A stretch of DNA of 64,000 nucleotides, from NCBI RefSeq assembly GCF_006381105.1, contig NZ_VDET01000016.1, positions 62,001-126,000 on the forward strand, in the 5' to 3' direction. Source of the DNA: Flavicella sediminum (GTDB lineage Bacteria > Bacteroidota > Bacteroidia > Flavobacteriales > Flavobacteriaceae). The position numbers and the translations under genes were made by a program. Below the pieces are notes generated by a model. That model was not told where the DNA came from and made no database searches. It was given only the letters and a program-made list of their open reading frames with translations. Below are positions 54,009 to 62,494 of this stretch, piece after piece. The stretch's first letter is position 1. Every line of letters begins with the position of its first letter.

Positions 54009-57000
54009 CTAAATATGCCCCATATCCCGAGCTGATTGACTAGGTGTTGTGTTCACTATTAAAGTTTCAGTTTTAGAAATAAGCGTATCAAGTCTAGACA
54101 CTGTATTGGCCGTATTAATCACTATCTGCGAAAGATGCCTTTCACTATCTTTTGCATACGAATTGGATACAGAATACGCTACAGCTTCTTGCTCCGCTAA
54201 CGCCAGTAATCTTTTTGTATAATCATTTTGCCCCCTAAACAAACCCTCTAAAACACTTCCTGTTTCTTCTGTAATTTCTCTTCTTACTGAACCTGTTAGC
54301 CCTTTTTGTTCGCTACTTCCAAAATCAAGACCTAAATCTTCTGTTGTTTTTTTAATTGCTTCCCAATATTGTTCAGTCTTTTTTGCATTTTCTTCAGTCC
54401 AAGCTCTTAATTCCGCCAAATCTTGGTCCGTAAAATCAGCAACCCCAACACCTGCTTGAAGTGCTTCCAACTTTTTTTGCTCTCGCTCTAAACTTCTTTT
54501 TAACTCCGCAATTCTTTCCTTTTCTACTAAAACTTCTTGCTTTGTCTTTCTAGATGGAGTGTTCTCCCATTCGTAAACAGAACTTTCGTATTCTTCCTTT
54601 ATCGCCCTTACTTTTTCTTCTTGGTCGAGTGCCAAGGAAGCATCGGTATCATAGAGCTCTGCAAATTTGTCGAGAAACTCCTTCGATAGCGGCTCGAGGT
54701 GTTCCTTCTTAAAAGTTTCAAGAATGGCATTTCCAACAATATCTTCAAAAGCATTAGCAAACGATTCTATTGCACTTTCACCATCCTTTAAGCCTTCAAA
54801 AATATTATCCGCAAAAGTATCTCTAGTTGTTGATGTGATAAAAGCATCATACTCTTCTTTTAACTCAATTATTTCTTGTTTAGCAGCGTCTGCATCAGCT
54901 TGAAATTGTTCCAGTTTGGCTTGATCCGTTCCACTTCCTGTTCCTTTTTTACCAACCTTAATTCCAAAAACCTTAACAGCTTTTCTCGCTTTACTTTCAG
55001 CTTCTTGAGCTGCTTTTAATTTCTCCTCTTTTTCCTTTATACTGTTTATATAATTGAGCTTTTCTTTAGCCTGGTTTACTCCTACTGTGTTTTTTATGTT
55101 ATTGGAAATCTGAATAGAAATTTTTTCTAATTCTTTAATAGCTTCCTCAAATTTTTCTGTATCAGAAACTACTTCCACGGTTAAAGCACTGTTTAAAACA
55201 GCTAAACTTCCTCCAACAATATCTCCACTTGCAATTCTCCCAACACCATCAGCAACACCCGACAATTGCCCTAATAATTCAGCTACACCTTCTTCTCCAA
55301 ATTTGGAAAATAAACTTTGAGCATCCCCTAAAGCTGAAGAAACTAAACTCATTTGATTTGCCAGCTCTTCACCGAATGACTTAGCTATTCCGGTAACATT
55401 ATTCTCTAATTGTTTAATCTCATTTTGTGTTGCTACACTGGCTTTTCCTCCAGAGACAGCAGCTTCCTTTTTTGCCTTTTCTTTTGCTGTTTTTAACCTT
55501 GCTTCAGCTATTTTCTTTTCATCTCGTAACTTTTTAAGTCCCAACAGGCTTAAAAAATCATAATTGTTTTCTTCTATTTTAATAAGTTTCTCACCAACAC
55601 CTTTAGCTTGATCCAATTCTTCTTTCTTGAATTGAACTTTAATAGCAAGTTTTTCACGTTCTATTTCATTAGTACTCGATGCTAATTCTTTTTCTAATTG
55701 TAGAAGTTCACCATTTAGCGTTTTGACTGATTTCACATAATCAACATATTGTGTAGAATCTATTTCAACCGCTCCTTTAACCACCCCTTCTATTGCTCCT
55801 TCTTTTACCCTGGTACCTGCTCCTGCTTCTAAGTAAAGTAGTTTTTCAGCCGTTGTTTTCGCTGCTTCTAACTTTTTATTTAGATACTCTTGATAGCTCG
55901 AATACTGAAGATTTAAACCTTCTTTATATTTTTTTGCATCCGTTTCAAAACCATTATGAACGAGTTTTTCATAAGAATCATATGCTTCTTTTTTCTTTGC
56001 TAAAGACTCCTTCAGTTTATCAGTATCCAAAAGATTAGTTTTTGGATCTTCACCTCGCTCAACCAATTCAATTCTTTCCTTAGCAAATTTTCTAGCTGCA
56101 ACTTGTACTTCTGACAAATCAGAAATAGCTTTATCCTTATTTAAGAATTTATCGAATATTGATTTATCCTTTGCATAATCAACAGAACTTATTTGGAATA
56201 TTTCTTTTTTAGTTTTTTCTATTTCCTCTAAAATTACAGTTCGTTTATTCGAAGCATCAACCAATAATTGATTTGAAGAACCTTTAAAAAGTTTTATGAA
56301 ATTTTCATCACTTGATGATAGAATTTCTTTGACCACATTGTCAATATCAGTTCTCATTTCATATAAGGATAGTTTCAATTTATCCCTTTCTTTTTTTCCT
56401 CTTTCTATTGCTTTTTCAAAAGTATTCTTCAAAAACGAGTTCACATTTCCTTCAATAGCATCATTGGAAAAACCAGGAATACTAATTGTCCCTCCAATTC
56501 CTTTGGTTCTAAAAATATCAGAATTGTAATTGGTTAGAATTTCTTTAACCTTCTTGCCTTTTTCGATTACATCTTCTTGACTCGAAAGGACCTCTTGCAA
56601 TTGATCTCTTACTGGATCATATTCATTCCCTTGAAAATCTCCTATCTGAAATTCGACAATATCTTGATTCAGCTTGTTTTTAAATTCTAAAATACCTTTT
56701 ATCGCGTCTTGATATAACTTTTGATGCTCGGCAATATCTTCTTCTTTTTCTGCTATAATTTTTCTTTCAGCAATTAAAGTATTGTATTGATTTATATTAT
56801 CTGATAAAACTTTATAAGCTTCAGCCTCATTATTAACTCCCTCAACTAATGACGGACTAATAGATTTTAACTCTTTAACAATCTCAATTCTCTCCTCTGC
56901 AGATGAGTTTGCATCATTGTATTTAAGAAACAAACTATTTACTGTTACCGCCTCTTTTTCAATTGACTTTATCGAATCATCAACAGATTCTATAATAGAA

Positions 57001-58040
57001 TTCAAATCTCTAGCAATGCTAGTGCTCATTTTCAAAACAGAATTACCAATTCCAATTGTACTAGCTTTAATTCTATTTCCAAATATCTTCCACTGATTCT
57101 CATGATCATTCAACATTATATCGGCAGCTCTCTGAGTTGCTCCCAAAGTATTGTTATAAGTTTTCAAATCTGCTTTTGCTGATCTGGCATTTTTTCCAGA
57201 AACAGCCAAAATTGCTTGTACCGCTTCAATAGATCCAACTTGCTTCTTTATTGCTGTTTGACTTCCATTCATTTCATCAAACAATGCGCTCATGTTTTGT
57301 TGAAATGTTTTAGTACCATCTAACTTACCTGCCTCACTTAAACCAACTATTGCTGCCCTAATTTGTGTCATAGCTTGAGCCGTAGGAACACCTTGTTTGG
57401 TTAGTGTCGCAACAGTACTCAAAATCTCATTTAATGGAATATTTGAAGCCGCTGCAATTGGAGCTACTTGAGAAATATAAGCGGCCAATTCGGTAAACGT
57501 TGTTTTACCTAATTTCACAGTGTTAAAAAGCGCATCAGAAACTTCCTCTGATTTTTCCGCCTCTATTTTATATGCGTTTAAAACAGTTGTCAGACCATCG
57601 GCTGCTGTTATAGTATCGGTAACACCAGCAACTGCCGCCTTAGATGCAACCTCTAATAATTCTAATCCTTTTGCTCCATCATAGCCAGCTGAAACAATTT
57701 GGTAATAAGCGTTCGCTAATTCTTTAGGTTCATCTGGACTTATTTTAGACAATGAGAAAACGTCTTCCGAAATTCCCTTAAAATTAGCTTGAGTTGCAAC
57801 CGAAATAGTTTCAACTTCTTTCATGGCATGCTCAAACTCACTTGCTAGTCTGTATGCATCATTTGCTATTAATGTAAAGGCAGCTGCAGCTCCAATTGCT
57901 AAAGCAGCAAAAGGATTTATTTTGGAAATATCAGTCGCCATGGATTGAATAATCCCAACTCCCTCTTCCTTTCCTTTAAGAAGTCCTGAATTATCTAATC
58001 CAGTTGAAAAAAACAATGAATTTTCACCCTGTACTGCCAT
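54009..58040 (-). CDS. Phage tail tape measure protein
   Basis: 1,343 residues. The N-terminal region has the TP901-type tape measure pattern EHAMKEVETISVATQ, LANAYYQIVSAGYDGAKGLELLEVASKAAVAGVTD and KLGKTTFTELAAYISQVAPIAAASNIPLNEILS. Long helical coiled coils fill residues 330-850, membrane-prone segments occur around 925-970. Length predicts a long, flexible tail. Directly next to Dit (adjacent start and stop). Confidence 0.9.
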   Translation of the reverse strand: MAVQGENSLFFSTGLDNSGLLKGKEEGVGIIQSMATDISKINPFAALAIGAAAAFTLIANDAYRLASEFEHAMKEVETISVATQANFKGISEDVFSLSKISPDEPKELANAYYQIVSAGYDGAKGLELLEVASKAAVAGVTDTITAADGLTTVLNAYKIEAEKSEEVSDALFNTVKLGKTTFTELAAYISQVAPIAAASNIPLNEILSTVATLTKQGVPTAQAMTQIRAAIVGLSEAGKLDGTKTFQQNMSALFDEMNGSQTAIKKQVGSIEAVQAILAVSGKNARSAKADLKTYNNTLGATQRAADIMLNDHENQWKIFGNRIKASTIGIGNSVLKMSTSIARDLNSIIESVDDSIKSIEKEAVTVNSLFLKYNDANSSAEERIEIVKELKSISPSLVEGVNNEAEAYKVLSDNINQYNTLIAERKIIAEKEEDIAEHQKLYQDAIKGILEFKNKLNQDIVEFQIGDFQGNEYDPVRDQLQEVLSSQEDVIEKGKKVKEILTNYNSDIFRTKGIGGTISIPGFSNDAIEGNVNSFLKNTFEKAIERGKKERDKLKLSLYEMRTDIDNVVKEILSSSDENFIKLFKGSSNQLLVDASNKRTVILEEIEKTKKEIFQISSVDYAKDKSIFDKFLNKDKAISDLSEVQVAARKFAKERIELVERGEDPKTNLLDTDKLKESLAKKKEAYDSYEKLVHNGFETDAKKYKEGLNLQYSSYQEYLNKKLEAAKTTAEKLLYLEAGAGTRVKEGAIEGVVKGAVEIDSTQYVDYVKSVKTLNGELLQLEKELASSTNEIEREKLAIKVQFKKEELDQAKGVGEKLIKIEENNYDFLSLLGLKKLRDEKKIAEARLKTAKEKAKKEAAVSGGKASVATQNEIKQLENNVTGIAKSFGEELANQMSLVSSALGDAQSLFSKFGEEGVAELLGQLSGVADGVGRIASGDIVGGSLAVLNSALTVEVVSDTEKFEEAIKELEKISIQISNNIKNTVGVNQAKEKLNYINSIKEKEEKLKAAQEAESKARKAVKVFGIKVGKKGTGSGTDQAKLEQFQADADAAKQEIIELKEEYDAFITSTTRDTFADNIFEGLKDGESAIESFANAFEDIVGNAILETFKKEHLEPLSKEFLDKFAELYDTDASLALDQEEKVRAIKEEYESSVYEWENTPSRKTKQEVLVEKERIAELKRSLEREQKKLEALQAGVGVADFTDQDLAELRAWTEENAKKTEQYWEAIKKTTEDLGLDFGSSEQKGLTGSVRREITEETGSVLEGLFRGQNDYTKRLLALAEQEAVAYSVSNSYAKDSERHLSQIVINTANTVSRLDTLISKTETLIVNTTPSQSARDMGHI

Positions 58041-58106
58041 CTAAAACGCTTTAGAATAAAAGTACTTTCACAAGTCTCTTAAAAGAAGTATTTTAGATGT
58101 CCAATC

Positions 58107-58123
58107 CCGTAGTGTCATTTATT
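58107..58123. repeat. 17-base direct repeat, copy 2
   Basis: CCGTAGTGTCATTTATT, the same as 47602-47618, between the tape measure start and the plus-strand gene. The two copies bracket the tail genes. Confidence 0.85.
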
Positions 58124-58125
58124 TT

Positions 58126-58809
58126 ATGTACTCACTTTCGTTTACTAAAAACAAGTCCAAGAACTTCAAAATCGCTTTAGATTTCGCTAAAGAATTGAAC
58201 TGTGTTATAAAGGGAGAATTGATTACAATTAATATTCCTGAAGAATCTATCATTAATGCATACGCTATGATTAGAACACTGTTTGGTTTCATCCAAAATT
58301 GGAAAGGAACAAAGGCTACTTTTAGAGGTAAAGAAGTTCATCCATATCAATTTATATTGCACGCTCATCAAACTGGTGAATGCGCTTCTATTACTAATTA
58401 TGACAAAAAAAATTGCCTTACTAACCGATCTTCTGTCGGTTGGTCCTGCAAAAAATTAGATAACATTTATTATGATTTAACCGGTAATGGAAATTATAAG
58501 ACCAATGGAAAATATTGGTACAATTACGGTTACTTTAAGGGCAAAAAATGGATTATAGACAAACAACAATTGGCTATAAAACTAATGAATCAGGTTTCTT
58601 TAAAAGGACTTGATCTTTGCCCACACTTTGACCAGAATAATTTAAGACACGCCATTGAAAATTTGCCTGAATTTATTATTCCAGATGATATTACTTTTAA
58701 AATTTTCTATGAGGAAAAATATATCAAAGGAGAAAAAATAATGGTGCCTAATAATATTAGACACCAAACGAATAATTTTAGTAAATTAATCTCTACACAT
58801 TCAAATTAA
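58126..58809 (+). CDS. Unknown plus-strand prophage gene
   Basis: 227 residues on the strand opposite to all neighbouring tail genes, which makes it a likely cargo (moron) gene. No family recognised. Visible: a basic N-terminus (FTKNKSKNFKIALDFAKELNC), Cys-rich middle (GECASIT, KKNCLTNRSSVGWSCKKLD), aromatic-rich YWYNYGYFKGKKW, and HF/DQNNLRH. The Cys and His might bind metal, but no clear motif. It overlaps the thymidylate-synthase-like gene by 17 bases at the 3' ends. Confidence 0.6.
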   Translation: MYSLSFTKNKSKNFKIALDFAKELNCVIKGELITINIPEESIINAYAMIRTLFGFIQNWKGTKATFRGKEVHPYQFILHAHQTGECASITNYDKKNCLTNRSSVGWSCKKLDNIYYDLTGNGNYKTNGKYWYNYGYFKGKKWIIDKQQLAIKLMNQVSLKGLDLCPHFDQNNLRHAIENLPEFIIPDDITFKIFYEEKYIKGEKIMVPNNIRHQTNNFSKLISTHSN

Positions 58810-59428
58810 ACTTGATGTTTTCACCTCTTAAAAGTCTTTTTGTGTTTGTAATATTATTTTGATAAATATGTACATTTCCTAGCATTAGAGTAATACTTTT
58901 TAAGGGTAAATTTATCTGCCTAGATATTAAATATAAATGATAAATATCTGAGGGCAATCCCAATGAAGCATCACTACTTCTTTGATATGCCGTCAACACT
59001 AACTTATTATTTTCTATCTGAAACTGGATTAAAGAAAGACAGGGTTGCTGATTAGTTTTTGCATCATTTGCTCCTAAAAACAAAACATAATTTTTAGATG
59101 TTCTTTTCTCCGAATTTACTTTTTCAATTAATTGAGGTAACTGTTCAAAATAAGTAGGATAACTATTCACTAAAATCGAACCACAATAATCCCACCAAGT
59201 GACACCTATTTTATTGTATTCTTCAATATTTCTTTCCCCTAAAATAAATAGTTCCAACTCACTCTTCAACTTATTTCTAGCCAAAGGATGCCCCTCTAAA
59301 ATATCTAGTAAATCAATTGGTTTTAATTCTAATTTTTGATTGTGCAAATACTTTATTCCTCCTTTGTTATTTTGTTGGCTCTTTCCTTTTTCTAAAATTT
59401 TCGTAAGAATTTCGTGATATTTATTCAT
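58793..59428 (-). CDS. Thymidylate-synthase-fold protein, possible dCMP hydroxymethylase
   Basis: 211 residues, about 50 fewer than bacterial ThyA. The alignment runs through the whole length: Glu57 in the ELLWF-L-G helix, GVTWWDYCG for the IWDEWA loop, catalytic Cys130 in QQPCLSLIQF (usual His after Cys is Leu), Arg150-Ser151 and Asp153 in YQRSSD, and His187-Tyr189 in HIYQNN. The residue that pairs with the base, Asn in LGLPFNI of ThyA, is Asp161 here (LGLPSDI), the change that favours dCMP in T4 gp42. The RR pair for phosphate is not seen and the C-terminal region is short. Placed alone among tail genes. Confidence 0.7.
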   Translation of the reverse strand: MNKYHEILTKILEKGKSQQNNKGGIKYLHNQKLELKPIDLLDILEGHPLARNKLKSELELFILGERNIEEYNKIGVTWWDYCGSILVNSYPTYFEQLPQLIEKVNSEKRTSKNYVLFLGANDAKTNQQPCLSLIQFQIENNKLVLTAYQRSSDASLGLPSDIYHLYLISRQINLPLKSITLMLGNVHIYQNNITNTKRLLRGENIKFNLNV

Positions 59429-59461
59429 GTGCTTTTATGATATTAATTATTATATTTGGCC

Positions 59462-59550
59462 CTCTGACTACTTACTACAAAACCACACAAGCAATCGAAG
59501 GTATTTTCCTCCAGCAGCCTGTGTGGTTCTTGTTTAAAAAGTGGTCAGAG
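59462..59550. repeat. Nested inverted repeat (stem-loop region) upstream of the TS-like gene
   Basis: Outer 12-bp stem with one wobble (59462-59473 with 59539-59550), inner nine-bp perfect stem (59481-59489 AACCACACA with 59520-59528), and a small five-bp innermost hairpin (59497-59501 with 59508-59512). Lies 34 bases upstream of the ATG of the minus-strand gene. Confidence 0.75.
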
Positions 59551-59563
59551 ATTTTTTAAAGCT

Positions 59564-59582
59564 GGGGGATTTTTATCCCCCT
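59564..59582 (-). terminator. Candidate terminator of the 181-residue protein gene
   Basis: GGGGGAT/ATCCCCC with loop TTTT, immediately beyond the stop at 59586. The minus strand has A- and T-rich bases next to it but no uniform T run, so the call is moderate. Confidence 0.5.
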
Positions 59583-59585
59583 CTA

Positions 59586-60131
59586 CTATTTCTTGATTTC
59601 TATAGCTCCTTCTTGCAAAACAACAAAATCAGATTCTTTGCAAGAAACCGTAACATTGTCCCAAGCTTCAATTCTAGAATACCCTTTGCCTATTATAATT
59701 GATTCATTAAAACCTTCCGCCATACAACCGTTCACAGTTGTTTTAGCTTGATCATATAGCTTTACGAATGTAGTATCATAACATTTAGATTCTGATTGCT
59801 CAAACTGTACAATTAAACTATGTCCGGAAACTTCAGCTTCTGCTGATCCAAAAAGAATTGCTCTTTTGTTTTTGATAATAACCTTGTCCTTTAAGTAAAT
59901 ATTGTGAGCTGCTAATTCTTCAATCGTAAAATTATTTAGTAAATATTTCGATGAAATTACTTTAGTTTGAATAAGCCATTCCATATTATCAAACATAAGT
60001 TCCCAAACCTCTTGTTCATTATAAGTTTCATGCAGCTTTTTAATTTTCAACCAAAACTGAGCACACAATAAATCCGGATTTTCAGACATCTTTTTTAATA
60101 CTTGGTAAACTCCTAAAAATGCTTCTTTCAT
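59586..60131 (-). CDS. Unknown phage protein, beta-solenoid-like C-terminal half
   Basis: 181 residues. The C-terminal half shows short strand repeats (VIIKNKRAILFGSAEAEVSGHSLIVQF, then TTVNGCMAEGFNESIIIGKGYSRIEAWDNVTVSCKES), suggestive of a small right-handed helix. Function unknown; it lies between tail assembly chaperones (four-base overlap, ATGA) and a TS-fold gene, so a tail-assembly part is possible. Confidence 0.65.
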   Translation of the reverse strand: MKEAFLGVYQVLKKMSENPDLLCAQFWLKIKKLHETYNEQEVWELMFDNMEWLIQTKVISSKYLLNNFTIEELAAHNIYLKDKVIIKNKRAILFGSAEAEVSGHSLIVQFEQSESKCYDTTFVKLYDQAKTTVNGCMAEGFNESIIIGKGYSRIEAWDNVTVSCKESDFVVLQEGAIEIKK

Positions 60132-60379
60132 TTTGCTTTTCCTAAAATTGTAAATAAATCATTCTTTGCTCCTTCCTTTTCTTTCTTCTTTTCCGTTCTC
60201 GACTTAGGAATTGAAGCTGATAACATTAATCCATTCTGAAACGAGATTTCGTACATTACTTCTTTGAATGAAAACCCGAAATGGGTACAAAGCCCACCAA
60301 TATGAGCAAACGGATTAAACCTATCTATTTCTTCTTGGTCATCATCATCGGATTTGAGTCTTTTGCAATTTGGAAACAA
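60128..60379 (-). CDS. Tail assembly chaperone, downstream (T) part, reached by -1 frameshift
   Basis: 83 residues if read from TTG at 60379, but more probably the tail of a fused protein. The ORF overlaps the end of the upstream G-like gene by 55 bases in the -1 frame and is open back through the nine-T run. No convincing independent start is seen. The G/GT arrangement, classical in siphoviruses, makes two chaperone products in a fixed ratio that bind the tape measure and tail tube. Sequence: DDDDQEEIDRFNPFAHIG, then a basic tail. Confidence 0.7.
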   Translation of the reverse strand: MFPNCKRLKSDDDDQEEIDRFNPFAHIGGLCTHFGFSFKEVMYEISFQNGLMLSASIPKSRTEKKKEKEGAKNDLFTILGKAK

Positions 60380-60768
60380 CTCAAAAAAAAACCAGGATTA
60401 CACTTTACAGCGATCTCTTGAATTATTTGTTTTAGCTCAATTAGTTCAACATTTTTTCTAATAAAATCAACGTACCAATCTGGAAAATTTATTTCTTCAT
60501 GAGCTAAGACTGAAATAACCTGAGCTATTTCCGTCTGAAAACTTGTAATTAATTTTAGATCAACTTCCTTTGAAAAAACATCATCCTGAACATTCCCAAG
60601 AATATCTGCACACAAGCCCAGTACATAAGGTGTAGGTGGTTTAATAGTAAAAGAGATTTCTTTTTTCTTCTTTATTTTGCTTGGAAGCATGGAATTATTC
60701 CTTACCGATATTTTATAAGTTGTCGGTTTCCGAATGAATGCTTGAATTAAGGCTTGTTCTTTACTCAT
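60325..60768 (-). CDS. Tail assembly chaperone, G-like
   Basis: 147 residues, mainly helical, placed between the tail tube gene and the frameshifted T ORF, before the tape measure: the expected spot. No specific family motif is recognised (small chaperones diverge rapidly). The end passes through the slippery sequence GGT TTT TTT TTG, with nine T on the coding strand (plus positions 60383-60391). Confidence 0.7.
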   Translation of the reverse strand: MSKEQALIQAFIRKPTTYKISVRNNSMLPSKIKKKKEISFTIKPPTPYVLGLCADILGNVQDDVFSKEVDLKLITSFQTEIAQVISVLAHEEINFPDWYVDFIRKNVELIELKQIIQEIAVKCNPGFFLSCFQIAKDSNPMMMTKKK

Positions 60769-60778
60769 AAGCTATATT

Positions 60779-60814
60779 CAAAAAAGCGTGTTGCGCACAA
60801 TGTCAACACGCTCT
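60779..60814 (-). terminator. Terminator downstream of the tail tube gene
   Basis: AGCGTGTTG/CAACACGCT stem and loop of ten bases followed by six T on the minus strand. It lies 24 bases past the tail tube stop, likely leaving more transcript for the tube gene than for the genes beyond. Confidence 0.85.
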
Positions 60815-60838
60815 TTAATTATTTAATAACTTCTATAA

Positions 60839-61351
60839 CTATAGATCTTCTACTGTGTAAGGACTACCCTCCACACCTGATGCTGTTACTGGGATGTTTG
60901 CCGTAAAAGTAATATCTACAGCTGGCAATGCATTTTTGGTAATATTTCCTTGAACTTTAGCTTCAGCATGAGCATAAGGAATTGTAATGACTCTCGTTTT
61001 TCCATTGTTTGGAAGCGAGGTCAGCACCAATGACAAATAAATGCTTGATTTTTTCTTTGGGGCCGAATATTTATCATCCGCAAAAGTTCCTCCCATAAGC
61101 ATTGGATATTCACTTAACGGAACACCTAACAATCTTAGTTTCACTGAAGCTGGAGTAGTTTCCCCATCAACAGTTAGATAGTTTTCGTTATTTTCTGTTT
61201 TTAAAATTTCTGTTGCTGTTACTTCCCCTTCGAAACTAACAGAATTTACTTCAACGTCTTTGAATTCTACTAAAGCTGCACTCACAACACCGTCACCAGG
61301 TACTCCAATTTCAACTTTACCAACTCCTAAAATATTATCTGCTTTTGACAT
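60839..61351 (-). CDS. Major tail tube protein
   Basis: 170 residues, all beta: VEIGVPGDGVVSAALVEFKDVEVNSVSFEGEVTATEI, then LRLLGVPLSEYPMLMGGT and a C-terminal VDITFTANIPVTASG. Fits the phage tail tube fold, and its order (tube, chaperones, tape measure) agrees. Followed by a terminator, as for highly made structural proteins. Confidence 0.82.
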   Translation of the reverse strand: MSKADNILGVGKVEIGVPGDGVVSAALVEFKDVEVNSVSFEGEVTATEILKTENNENYLTVDGETTPASVKLRLLGVPLSEYPMLMGGTFADDKYSAPKKKSSIYLSLVLTSLPNNGKTRVITIPYAHAEAKVQGNITKNALPAVDITFTANIPVTASGVEGSPYTVEDL

Positions 61352-61354
61352 AAT

Positions 61355-61798
61355 TTATAATGTTTGATATTTTAATTTAATATTTAAAAAATGTGTATTC
61401 TCTCTTTCTTGATCTTTCAAAATGACTCCTGGAGAATCAATTTCAAAAAACACGTAGCTATGATCTTCAAACAAACTTTGCTCTTGGCCATTTACAATCA
61501 TGGTAATATCATAATCAACCGCTTTTTTATTATCTAACAAGGGAAGAATGATATTTGACAACTCTTCAAACCTTTTGGTGTTTGCTAATCCCGATTTCAA
61601 ATCCTTTAAGTACAAATTCACGTTTAAAACCCCTCTCTGAAGATAATCACCTCCAATAGTTAAAACGTTTATTGTAATATCTTCAAGACCTTTTTTGGGC
61701 GCTTCTACTTTGTAAATACTCCCACTAATAGAACTTCTAACTACTTCGACATTCAATAAGTTTCTAGCTGCATTAATAATGTTAAAGACTGATTTCAT
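61355..61798 (-). CDS. Tail terminator-like protein
   Basis: 147 residues, alpha/beta sequence with long helix front MKSVFNIINAARNLLNVEVV and beta-rich back DYDITMIVNGQEQSLFEDHSYVFFEID. Named by position just before the tail tube gene. Overlaps the upstream gp10-like gene by 17 bases. Confidence 0.6.
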   Translation of the reverse strand: MKSVFNIINAARNLLNVEVVRSSISGSIYKVEAPKKGLEDITINVLTIGGDYLQRGVLNVNLYLKDLKSGLANTKRFEELSNIILPLLDNKKAVDYDITMIVNGQEQSLFEDHSYVFFEIDSPGVILKDQERENTHFLNIKLKYQTL

Positions 61799-62207
61799 TC
61801 CATATAGATTTTAATTCACTTGCTTCAGGTTCTGAGCCTGAAATAACATCATAGCCTTTCGCTTCTACATATCTTGAGTATTCCATTCCGGCAACTCCTA
61901 TTAAAACAAATCCTGAAGGATAGAGATCAGACAATTTAGCAGCTACTTCCTTCCCTTTCGAGCTTCCATCATTGCTTCTTTCAAAATTCTCCTCAACAAC
62001 AACTCCATCTTTTAAAATAATGTAACCAATCGAAGCTCTAAGATTCCCTGTTCTATCTCTGTAAGTATTAAGCAACCTAGCTTTGTTTACAAACTCCTCT
62101 CCCAAATACCTCAAAGTCTCCAAAGCTTTCCATTCAGCTCTTTCATTAAGCTGATCAAAAGCATTCAGAATACGAGAATTCTTAAAAACTGCGTCTATTC
62201 CACCCAT
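61782..62207 (-). CDS. HK97 gp10-like tail completion protein
   Basis: 141 residues. N-terminal helices with ALETLRYLGEEFVNKARLLNTYRDRTGNLRASIGYIILKDG, and YVEAKGYDVISGSEP, the sort of HTJ/gp10-like pattern seen in minor tail proteins. Typical order: gp10-like then terminator then tube. Confidence moderate to good. Confidence 0.75.
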   Translation of the reverse strand: MGGIDAVFKNSRILNAFDQLNERAEWKALETLRYLGEEFVNKARLLNTYRDRTGNLRASIGYIILKDGVVVEENFERSNDGSSKGKEVAAKLSDLYPSGFVLIGVAGMEYSRYVEAKGYDVISGSEPEASELKSIWNEISL

Positions 62208-62494
62208 ATTTCACAATGTCTTTGGTATGGAAATATTTGAACTACCGTTAATTCTTTTCCTTCATACCTTAAATAATGTCCATCCTTTTCAAATGGACCA
62301 ATATCAAATAATGGTGTAAAAAACTTTGCTGAATAGTCAAGCTTTTTATTTCCTTCATTTGGTTCATATCTTCCAATAATTGGAATTTCGACAGGCTCTA
62401 TCTCAACCGCATCTCCATGAGCATCAAGCTGAGTTCCTTTTTCGTTTTCAGCTGTCTTTATTACCAGTATTGCAGAATGTGGATATCTTACCAT
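62195..62494 (-). CDS. Head-closure (neck) protein candidate
   Basis: 99 residues, beta-rich: MVRYPHSAILVIKTAENEKGTQLDAHGDAVEIEPVEIPIIGRYEPN, ending in VVQIFPYQRHCEIWVE. Placed between a connector-like gene and the gp10-like gene, which is where head-closure proteins occur. Overlaps the gp10-like gene by 13 bases. Confidence 0.6.
   Translation of the reverse strand: MVRYPHSAILVIKTAENEKGTQLDAHGDAVEIEPVEIPIIGRYEPNEGNKKLDYSAKFFTPLFDIGPFEKDGHYLRYEGKELTVVQIFPYQRHCEIWVE

Noticed and set aside
60128..60379. Separate small gene starting at TTG 60379
   Set aside because: The frame is open back through the slippery run and no promoter or good start is seen; a frameshift product fits better.
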